In this document: piece by piece, positions 6,466 to 11,550 of the stretch
Layout of the letters: every line of letters begins with the position of its first letter
Position numbering within the stretch: the first letter of the stretch is position 1
Program-made: the position numbers and the translations under genes
Notes under the pieces: generated by a model
What the model saw: only the letters and a program-made list of their open reading frames with translations
What the model was told of the DNA's origin: nothing
Databases searched by the model: none
NCBI GenBank assembly: GCA_030637945.1
Contig: DAOWFN010000020.1
Location: forward strand, 1 to 11,550
DNA from: Gammaproteobacteria bacterium
GTDB taxonomy: Bacteria > Pseudomonadota > Gammaproteobacteria > SZUA-229
Direction of reading: 5' to 3'
DNA length: 11,550 bases

Positions 6466-7833
6466 ATGCGATTTAATCATCTCAGCGACTGGCTTGCCTG
6501 GCAGGAAACGCTCAATCCTGTTGAAATCGATTTAGGACTTGACCGCATTTCTGCGGTATTAACGCAAGCAGGCCTGTCATCCACTTTTGACTGCCCACTT
6601 ATCACCGTCGCAGGAACAAATGGTAAAGGTTCGGTCGTCTCGATGCTCGAGGCCATGGCTATGGCTGCAGGTTTAAAGGTTTGCAGTTATACGTCACCCC
6701 ATCTATTTCACTATAACGAACGCATTAAAATAAACGCACAGCCGGTAGCCGATGATATTTTATGTGAGGCATTTGAACGCATCGATCATGCTCGTCGTGA
6801 TACGCAGTTAACCTATTTTGAATTTGGAACCCTGGCGGCGATCGACCTGTTTTTTAGAGAACAGCCCGAACTGGTCATACTCGAAGTCGGGCTTGGCGGT
6901 CGACTGGATGCAGTCAATATAATGGATGCGGATGTCAGTATACTAACTTCTATTGCGATCGACCATGTCGACTGGTTAGGTGAAAACAGGGAATCGATCG
7001 GCTATGAAAAAGCCGGTATTATCCGATCCGGAAAACCGGTTGTCTGTGGCGATCGTAACCCTCCCGCCAGTGTTGTAGATTTTGCAAAAAAATTACAGTG
7101 TGATCTTGTTCAGATCGGACGTGATTATGATGCGATAAATATGACAGATAATAAAAAACCAGATGGTTTGTGGAAACTGCAAAGCTGTTACGGTGACCTT
7201 GATGAGGTGCCGGAACCTTCTCTACAGGGAGAATTTCAAAAATCAAATGCTGCAACCGCCATCGTCGCTCTGCAGGCTCTTCAAGCGGAAGGATTATTGC
7301 TTTTATCAGCAGATCAACAAAGCCGCTCAGAACAGTTTGATCGTGCACTGGTAACAGGGTTGAACAATATAAATTTACAGGGCCGATTTCAACAGATAAG
7401 TAACACACCGCAGGTGTTTGTTGACGTAGCACATAATCCACAGGCGGCACAGGTACTGGCCGGGCAAATAAATTCACTTCCGATAGCACGAAATAAAACC
7501 TGGGCCGTGGTCGCGATGCTGGCAGACAAGGATGTATCCGGTGTACTGAAAAATGTTTGTGATGAAATAGATTGCTGGTGTTTTGCCGGTCTGGAGAACA
7601 TTAACCGTGGACTTGATGTCGAAACACTGGCCGAATTAGGACGCGAAATAGTTATAAATCGGTGTACAATACAGCCAGATACGGTGTTACTTGCAGAGAC
7701 TGTCGCCAGGGCTTGCGAATTAGTCTTATCAAAAGCCAGCAGGGATGACCGTATTATTATTTTTGGTTCGTTCTACACCGTTGCTGAAGCTATGCAATAT
7801 TTTTCAAAATTAAAAAATGATGCGCATGTTTAA
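6466..7833 (+). CDS. folC: bifunctional dihydrofolate synthase/folylpolyglutamate synthase FolC
   Basis: FolC adds glutamate to dihydropteroate to make dihydrofolate and then extends the polyglutamate tail of folates, using ATP, in the cytoplasm. The 455-residue protein belongs to the Mur ligase fold family. The P-loop is VAGTNGKGS (48-56). Next come YTSPHL (75-80), LTYFEFGTLAA, ILEVGLGGRLDAVN (138-151), TSIAIDHVDWLG with its metal-binding His (167), and ESIGYEKAGI, whose Lys182 matches the carbamylated lysine of the family. The C-terminal domain has FVDVAHNP (D320, H323). The SPHL and LTYFEFGTL segments match gammaproteobacterial bifunctional FolC. It is about 30 residues longer than the E. 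coli enzyme (422), mostly in the middle (around 230-290). The start ATG 6466 aligns with the family N terminus; the Shine-Dalgarno is weak. Confidence 0.96.
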   Translation: MRFNHLSDWLAWQETLNPVEIDLGLDRISAVLTQAGLSSTFDCPLITVAGTNGKGSVVSMLEAMAMAAGLKVCSYTSPHLFHYNERIKINAQPVADDILCEAFERIDHARRDTQLTYFEFGTLAAIDLFFREQPELVILEVGLGGRLDAVNIMDADVSILTSIAIDHVDWLGENRESIGYEKAGIIRSGKPVVCGDRNPPASVVDFAKKLQCDLVQIGRDYDAINMTDNKKPDGLWKLQSCYGDLDEVPEPSLQGEFQKSNAATAIVALQALQAEGLLLLSADQQSRSEQFDRALVTGLNNINLQGRFQQISNTPQVFVDVAHNPQAAQVLAGQINSLPIARNKTWAVVAMLADKDVSGVLKNVCDEIDCWCFAGLENINRGLDVETLAELGREIVINRCTIQPDTVLLAETVARACELVLSKASRDDRIIIFGSFYTVAEAMQYFSKLKNDAHV

Positions 7834-7857
7834 TAGCATTGCGGAGTTAATAAATTA

Positions 7858-8349
7858 ATGGAAGCTCCATTACAGCAACGTATCGTCGGTGCTATTGTCC
7901 TGGTTACTCTGGGTGTGATTTTCATTCCTGCCTTGCTTGACGGTTCCGGTTATAAGTCCAGACAGGTACAGGATATCGAGATCAAGGATAAACCAGCGTT
8001 TCCTCCTCTGTCGCAGAAAAAACTTAAGCCGATACCTACACCACTCGAAAAAATTGAGGCAAATCAGACAAAAGCCCTTAAGCCTGATCTAAAACAGGCA
8101 AATAAAAAACCGATTAAATCCTTTGCCCTGCAGGTTGGTACTTTTGCTACGGCTGAAAATGCGGGAAAATTGCGGGATCGTTTAAGGAAGGCCGGCTACA
8201 CAACGTTTGTTCATAAGGTACAGTCAAAAGGAAAAACCAGCTACAAGGTAAGGGTTGGCCCCGAGCTAGAATACAGCGTGCTTGAGAAAATTAAAAAGGA
8301 TGTTGAAAAACATCAAAAAATTGATGGATATATTGTAAATCATCCTTAA
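7858..8349 (+). CDS. dedD: DedD-like SPOR-domain inner-membrane protein
   Basis: The 163-residue protein has a short cytoplasmic N terminus (MEAPLQQR), one membrane segment (about 9-27, VGAIVLVTLGVIFIPALL), a Lys/Pro-rich linker (about 35-86) and a C-terminal SPOR domain (87-163) with FALQVGTFATAENAGKLRDRL and YKVRVGP. SPOR domains bind septal peptidoglycan lacking stem peptides, so the protein is expected at the division site, where E. coli DedD assists constriction. The N-terminal sequence up to FIPALLDGSG and its position between folC and cvpA identify it as DedD rather than FtsN or another SPOR protein. It is shorter than E. coli DedD (220) because the linker is short. GGAG at 7843-7846 is the likely ribosome-binding site. 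The gap to folC is 24 bases, implying co-transcription. Confidence 0.9.
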   Translation: MEAPLQQRIVGAIVLVTLGVIFIPALLDGSGYKSRQVQDIEIKDKPAFPPLSQKKLKPIPTPLEKIEANQTKALKPDLKQANKKPIKSFALQVGTFATAENAGKLRDRLRKAGYTTFVHKVQSKGKTSYKVRVGPELEYSVLEKIKKDVEKHQKIDGYIVNHP

Positions 8350-8420
8350 GGTAAACTTGATTCGTCGATTACGGATAAAAGTCATTACTGGCGTCATATG
8401 GGAATTCGATTAGTCAATGT

Positions 8421-8448
8421 TTTAAGTCCCGGGACAAACGCGTATAAT
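8421..8448 (+). promoter_or_regulatory. probable sigma-70 promoter for cvpA-purF
   Basis: A perfect TATAAT (8443-8448) lies in the 129-base dedD-cvpA gap, with a weak -35 candidate TTTAAG (8421-8426) at 16-base spacing. The expected start near 8455 gives a leader of about 24 bases to the cvpA ATG. The rest of the gap (8350-8420) holds nothing I recognise. I do not see a convincing PurR box. Confidence 0.5.
8426..8435. repeat. 10-bp palindrome in the cvpA promoter spacer
   Basis: GTCCCGGGAC is a perfect GC-rich palindrome placed between the putative -35 and -10 boxes. This is a typical operator position, but ten bases can arise by chance and no regulator is known for it. Confidence 0.45.
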
Positions 8449-8478
8449 GCCGACTTTAAATAAACAGATGTGGTCCTC

Positions 8479-8973
8479 ATGACAGTTGTTGACGTAGTTG
8501 TTATTTTTGTAATTTGTCTCTCAGCATTATTCAGTTTAATGCGTGGATTCGTTAAAGAAGCTATTTCACTGGCGACATGGATTATTGCAATCTGGTTAGC
8601 AGCCACATTTTCCCCTAAACTGGCGGCTGTTTTACCCGCTGGTATTGAGTCGGAGGCGGTACGACAGGCAGTCGGTTTTGGCGTGTTATTCGTGCTGTCT
8701 TTGATGCTGGGTGCCTTAATCAACGTGCTGGTGTCGCAGGTCGTGAAAAAAACCGGTTTGTCGGGCGCGGATCGTGTATTCGGCGTTGCCTTTGGTGTGC
8801 TTCGTGGCGGATTAATCGTCGTTGTTTTTGTTGTGATCGGCGGCATGACCCCATTACCTGAGGCTGACTGGTGGCAGTCATCTGTCTTGTTGGAATGGTT
8901 TGAAAGCGTAGCGATTGTAATTCAGGGATACATCCCGGAAGACCTTGGTCTTTCTTATTCTCCAGCACCATAA
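8479..8973 (+). CDS. cvpA: CvpA family inner-membrane protein
   Basis: CvpA is a small polytopic membrane protein named for its need in colicin V production in E. coli. Its molecular function is not settled; it has been tied to envelope and bile-salt tolerance. The 164-residue product begins MTVVDVVVIFVICLSALFSLM and then has RGFVKEAISLATWI, the family's hallmark first-loop motif. Four hydrophobic segments are visible (about 4-21, 29-47, 63-87 and 104-122), with GADRVFGVAFGVLRGGLI before and into the last helix and a short hydrophilic tail. I chose ATG 8479 because it aligns with the E. coli start; a GTG nine bases upstream in frame (8470) is possible but adds only three residues. The gene lies directly upstream of purF (13-base gap), as in E. 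coli, and both probably share a transcript. Confidence 0.92.
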   Translation: MTVVDVVVIFVICLSALFSLMRGFVKEAISLATWIIAIWLAATFSPKLAAVLPAGIESEAVRQAVGFGVLFVLSLMLGALINVLVSQVVKKTGLSGADRVFGVAFGVLRGGLIVVVFVVIGGMTPLPEADWWQSSVLLEWFESVAIVIQGYIPEDLGLSYSPAP

Positions 8974-8986
8974 AGAGTAAGCTCAT

Positions 8987-10480
8987 ATGTGTGGTATAAC
9001 GGCGATTGTTGCGCATAGCGCAGTGAATCTTGATCTATATGAATCATTGTCTGTTCTGCAGCACCGGGGCCAGGATTCTGCAGGTATTGCTACCTGTGAA
9101 AGTGGCCGTTTATATATGCGGAAGGGTAACGGTCTGGTACGTGATGTGTTTTACAAAAAACACATGGAAAATCTGCGCGGGAAAATGGGTATCGCACATG
9201 CGCGCTATCCAACGGCAGGCACTTCATCATCTGCTGAGGCCCAGCCACTGTATGTAAACTCTCCTTATGGTATTGCACTGGCACATAACGGCAACCTCAC
9301 CAATGCTGAGCAGTTAAAAGAAGAATTATTTCAATCAGAACTGCGGCATTTAAATACCGATTCAGATACCGAAGCGCTACTTAATATTTTTGCGCATGAA
9401 TTACAGTTAATCGCTAAGCCGGAATTCAATCACGAAGATATTTTTACTGCGGTATCAGAGCTTCATCGTCGTTGCCGTGGTGGTTATGCTGTTGTTGCAA
9501 TGGTTGTCGGAAAAGGAATCCTGGCGATACGCGATCCTAATGGCATTCGCCCCCTGGTTTATGGCATCCGCAAAACTGACCTGGGCACTGACTATATGAT
9601 CGCTTCAGAGAGTGTCGCACTGCAGGCACAGGGTTTCGAATTAGTTCGTGATGTAGAACCCGGCGAAGCGATTTTCATCAGTGAGGCTTGTGAGCTCTTT
9701 AGCCAACAATGTGCGGAAAATCCTAAATTATCGCCATGTATTTTTGAATACGTTTATTTTGCTCGTCCTGATTCAATTATCGACGGTATATCGGTTTATA
9801 AGTCACGTTTACGAATGGGACAGACGCTAGTGCAGAAAATCATGCGTGAGATGCCAGACCATGATATCGATGTGGTTATTCCTATCCCGGACACCAGTCG
9901 AAGTACTGCTTTAGAAGTTGCTTATCACCTCAACGTTAAGTACCGGGAAGGTTTTATTAAAAATCGCTACATCGGGCGTACTTTCATCATGCCTGGGCAA
10001 CAGGAACGTAAAAAGTCTGTGCGTCAGAAACTTAACCCGATCGAACTGGAATTTGCGGGTAAAAATGTTTTGTTGGTCGATGACTCCATCGTACGCGGCA
10101 CGACATCGAAACAGATCGTACAGATGGCACGGGAAGCGGGTGCAAAAAAAGTCTATATGGCATCCGCCGCACCACCAGTACGTTACCCGAATGTCTATGG
10201 TATCGATATGGCCGCACATGCTGAATTTGTCGCCCATGATAGGACAGTGGAAGAGATAACCAAAGTTATTGGCGCCGACTGGTTAGTATATCAAGATCTG
10301 GAGGATCTCATTGCTGCTGTGCAAAAAGGCAATCCAGACATTAAAGCTTTTGATTGTTCTTGTTTTGATGGTGTTTACATCACGCAGGATATCGATAATG
10401 CCTATTTTGAGCGTTTATCCGGCAAGCGTAATGACGCAGCAAAACAGGCGCAGAATGACGTAGTTGCGGGGCAGTTGTAA
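8987..10480 (+). CDS. purF: amidophosphoribosyltransferase PurF
   Basis: PurF makes 5-phosphoribosylamine from PRPP and glutamine, the first committed step of purine synthesis. The 497-residue protein (E. coli 505) has an N-terminal class II glutaminase domain whose nucleophile is Cys2, exposed after Met removal (MCGI). That domain also has LQHRGQDSAGI, HARYPTAG and AHNGNLTNA. The C-terminal phosphoribosyltransferase domain has the PRPP-binding loop VLLVDDSIVRGTT (361-373), preceded by the flexible NRYIGRTFIMPGQQ loop. There is no propeptide and no sign of the Fe-S cysteine ligands found in Bacillus-type enzymes, so it is the gammaproteobacterial form. The start is fixed by the catalytic Cys; an AAGAG-like ribosome-binding site precedes it. 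It is co-directional with cvpA, and the nucleotide feedback control known for the family is likely. Confidence 0.98.
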   Translation: MCGITAIVAHSAVNLDLYESLSVLQHRGQDSAGIATCESGRLYMRKGNGLVRDVFYKKHMENLRGKMGIAHARYPTAGTSSSAEAQPLYVNSPYGIALAHNGNLTNAEQLKEELFQSELRHLNTDSDTEALLNIFAHELQLIAKPEFNHEDIFTAVSELHRRCRGGYAVVAMVVGKGILAIRDPNGIRPLVYGIRKTDLGTDYMIASESVALQAQGFELVRDVEPGEAIFISEACELFSQQCAENPKLSPCIFEYVYFARPDSIIDGISVYKSRLRMGQTLVQKIMREMPDHDIDVVIPIPDTSRSTALEVAYHLNVKYREGFIKNRYIGRTFIMPGQQERKKSVRQKLNPIELEFAGKNVLLVDDSIVRGTTSKQIVQMAREAGAKKVYMASAAPPVRYPNVYGIDMAAHAEFVAHDRTVEEITKVIGADWLVYQDLEDLIAAVQKGNPDIKAFDCSCFDGVYITQDIDNAYFERLSGKRNDAAKQAQNDVVAGQL

Positions 10481-10531
10481 AAATTGATTGACCGTAGTTT
10501 AAGCATGCTAGGAAAAAGAACAAAAGTATTA

Positions 10532-10623
10532 GTCCACAGATGAACGCAGATAAACACAGATTATAAAAGCTTAAAAAACTTTTATCCGTGCTTATCTGCG
10601 TTCATCTGTGGACGTATTTTTTT
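10532..10623 (+). terminator. long inverted repeat with T run downstream of purF
   Basis: A 22-base arm (10532-10553) pairs perfectly with 10592-10613. The pairing continues imperfectly inward (CAC, GAT and AAAAG blocks with two mismatches and a 2-base shift). A run of seven T residues follows closely (10617-10623). This can act as the terminator of the cvpA-purF transcript. Each arm contains a 10-base periodic unit: ACAGATGAAC, GCAGATAAAC, ACAGATTATA at 10536-10565. The CCACAGATGAA/CAGATAAACACAGA wording resembles dispersed intergenic repeats I recall from many bacteria, so it may also be a mobile palindromic element. It is unrelated in sequence to the repeat after accD. Confidence 0.8.
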
Positions 10624-10646
10624 GACTGTTTATTAGGTCAGAAGTG

Positions 10647-10663
10647 GACGTTATAGACGTTAT
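10647..10663 (+). repeat. short direct repeat upstream of the SIMPL gene
   Basis: GACGTTAT occurs twice (10647-10654 and 10656-10663) with a 9-base period, between the purF terminator and the candidate promoter of the next gene. It may be a regulator half-site pair or chance. The remainder of 10481-10749 outside the inverted repeat, this repeat and the promoter shows no gene. Confidence 0.4.
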
Positions 10664-10677
10664 TTAATCTTATCTAT

Positions 10678-10706
10678 TTGAACTAGAGACTCTTTTATCG
10701 GTCTGA
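10678..10706 (+). promoter_or_regulatory. candidate sigma-E (RpoE) type promoter for the SIMPL gene
   Basis: TTGAACT (10678-10684) is followed after 14 bases by CGGTCTGA (10699-10706). This layout matches the extracytoplasmic sigma-E promoter pattern (GAACTT, about 16 bases, TCTGA), and as I recall it has the same element wording and spacing as the E. coli rpoH P3 promoter. The predicted start near 10712 gives a leader of about 38 bases. No good sigma-70 promoter is visible here. The downstream gene encodes an exported protein, which fits an envelope-stress regulon. This is a motif match only. Confidence 0.5.
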
Positions 10707-10738
10707 ATGGATGTTTTCATATTCAGATCTTACTTTTT

Positions 10739-10743
10739 AGGAG
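10739..10743 (+). promoter_or_regulatory. strong ribosome-binding site of the SIMPL gene
   Basis: AGGAG lies 6 bases before ATG 10750, the best Shine-Dalgarno match seen in the window. It fixes the start in front of the signal peptide. Confidence 0.75.
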
Positions 10744-10749
10744 TACCGC

Positions 10750-11430
10750 ATGAAACGGTTTAATTCTTATCTTTTTGCTGTGATATTACTTACCTCATAC
10801 AGCGTTCATGCTCATGAGTCCGTTAAAAGTTATAATCAGATCAGCCTGGAAGCAACAGCGTCTGCAGATGTTGATAATGACACCATGATCGTTTCATTAT
10901 ATGCGCAGGAAGAAGGCCCTAAAGCCGCGACCTTGAGTAACAAAGTTAATGAGAAAGTTAATTGGGCGTTACAGAAAATAAAACAACACAAAGATATTAA
11001 AGTTGAAACCGAAAGCTATTCAACTAATCCGGTATATAACAAAAATCAGATTGTCGCCTGGCGTGTGAAGCAATCACTTAGGTTGGAGTCGACTAATATG
11101 CCTCTGATGAGTGAAGTGTTAGGTGATCTGCAGCAACGGTTGAAGTTAGGTGGAATTTCATTTGATGTCTCCCGTGATAAAAGAGAACAGGAAACACGGT
11201 CGCTGATCGATCAGGCATTATCTGCTTATAATAAGCGTGCCACCCAGATCGCTAATAAGCTACAAAGTAATAGTTACAAGATTGTCACCATGCATGTATC
11301 TACTTCGACAAATCCTGTTCAGCATAGATATAGAATGATGGCTGAGGCGTCATCGGTGGTTTCTCCAAAGCTGGAGGCAGGTGATAAAACCTTGAGTGTG
11401 CGTGTTAATGGCACGATAGAATTGGAATAA
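10750..11430 (+). CDS. exported SIMPL (DUF541) domain protein
   Basis: The 226-residue product starts with a clear Sec signal peptide: MKRF, a hydrophobic core (about 7-17), and SYSVHA with likely cleavage after Ala21. The mature part fits the SIMPL/DUF541 family. It opens with ISLEATASADVDNDTMIVSLYAQEEG, continues with IKVETESYSTNPVYNKNQIVAWRVKQSLRLES, then a helical segment with ALSAYNKRATQIANKL, and closes with a VRVNGTIEL strand. It is therefore predicted to be periplasmic. Family members include E. coli YggE, linked to oxidative-stress defence, and bp26 of Brucella, which forms ring or channel-like oligomers; a biochemical activity is not established. The gene stands alone with its own candidate promoter and strong ribosome-binding site, and converges on a minus-strand gene. 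The function here is unknown beyond the family. Confidence 0.88.
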   Translation: MKRFNSYLFAVILLTSYSVHAHESVKSYNQISLEATASADVDNDTMIVSLYAQEEGPKAATLSNKVNEKVNWALQKIKQHKDIKVETESYSTNPVYNKNQIVAWRVKQSLRLESTNMPLMSEVLGDLQQRLKLGGISFDVSRDKREQETRSLIDQALSAYNKRATQIANKLQSNSYKIVTMHVSTSTNPVQHRYRMMAEASSVVSPKLEAGDKTLSVRVNGTIELE

Positions 11431-11447
11431 TGGTGTTTTTATTATTC
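11425..11447. terminator. AT-rich hairpin over two convergent stop codons (weak)
   Basis: GAATAAT (11425-11431) and ATTATTC (11441-11447) form a 7-bp AT-rich stem with a 9-base loop containing five T residues. The stem covers the stop codons of both the SIMPL gene (11428-11430) and the facing minus-strand gene (11442-11444). It is too weak to be a convincing intrinsic terminator, but its position suits a shared end for two convergent transcripts. Confidence 0.35.
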
Positions 11448-11550
11448 AGGGATGACGATACCCATCGAGTCAGTAAGGATTCCTAAAGCGGCCAATATCC
11501 AGAAACAGACTCCAGCCACGATTAAGATATAATTCCACAGACTGTATTCA
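11442..11550 (-). CDS. C-terminal end of an unidentified membrane protein (partial)
   Basis: Reading the minus strand from the right edge, a frame is open for 35 codons to a TAA at 11444-11442. It ends with a strongly hydrophobic helix followed by a short polar tail: YILIVAGVCFWILAALGIL, then TDSMGIVIPE. The composition (one membrane helix with two Trp, few charged residues) looks like real membrane protein rather than random translation. The stop sits 11 bases from the SIMPL gene stop. The 5' part lies outside the window and I cannot name the family. It could also be chance read-through of a hydrophobic frame; the tight convergent spacing favours a gene. Confidence 0.55.
   Translation of the reverse strand, partial: EYSLWNYILIVAGVCFWILAALGILTDSMGIVIPE

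Noticed and set aside
7019..7489. A 156-codon minus-strand frame opposite folC.
   Set aside because: Shadow of folC; its composition is typical of antisense translation and no family is recognised.
8470..8478. GTG start for cvpA nine bases upstream.
   Set aside because: ATG 8479 aligns with the E. coli CvpA start; the GTG adds only three residues and has no better ribosome-binding site.
10536..10565. Short periodic repeats as a possible CRISPR array.
   Set aside because: The units are 10 bases, contiguous, with no spacers, and are part of an inverted repeat; no cas gene is present.
10622..10656. A sigma-70 promoter from TTGACT (10622-10627) and TTATAG (10651-10656).
   Set aside because: The spacing of 23 bases is too long, and the -35 overlaps the terminator T run; the downstream TTGAACT/CGGTCTGA pair is a better candidate.

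Overview
This window is a contiguous stretch of a gammaproteobacterial chromosome of moderate GC content (mid-40s per cent by eye). The assignment rests on gene order and protein type. FimV is followed by truA, and accD-folC-dedD-cvpA-purF run together as in Escherichia and Pseudomonas. PurF is the short form that starts directly with Met-Cys. Genus and species cannot be told from the sequence. The gene content is housekeeping, and I see no phage, transposase, CRISPR array, toxin or other accessory cluster.

Layout: (1) 1-1715 is the 3' part of a fimV-like gene, open at the left edge, with a strong intrinsic terminator at 1777-1807. (2) 1841-5403 carries truA, trpF, trpB and trpA on the plus strand with short gaps, and trpB/trpA overlap by 4 bases. 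(3) 5473-7833 carries accD and folC, separated by a REP/MITE-like inverted repeat whose arms are themselves palindromic. (4) 7858-10480 carries dedD, cvpA and purF, with a likely promoter in front of cvpA. (5) 10481-10749 holds no gene, but has a second, unrelated inverted repeat ending in a T run and a candidate sigma-E type promoter. (6) 10750-11430 encodes an exported SIMPL/DUF541 protein. (7) At the right edge the last 35 codons of a minus-strand membrane protein gene converge on it.

How the genes work together: TrpF, TrpB and TrpA catalyse the late steps of tryptophan synthesis; no trpE, trpG, trpD or trpC is in the window, so the pathway is split. AccD (fatty acid synthesis), FolC (folate polyglutamylation), PurF (first committed purine step) and TruA (tRNA pseudouridylation) form a growth-linked biosynthetic group. 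FimV and DedD both act at the cell wall or division site, and CvpA is an inner-membrane protein linked to purF by position.

No new multi-gene system could be found. The observations most worth checking are non-coding: the two structured intergenic repeats, the sigma-E-like promoter before the SIMPL gene, small palindromes next to truA and inside the cvpA promoter, and the truncated gene at the right edge. Family assignments come from reading motifs, without a database search.
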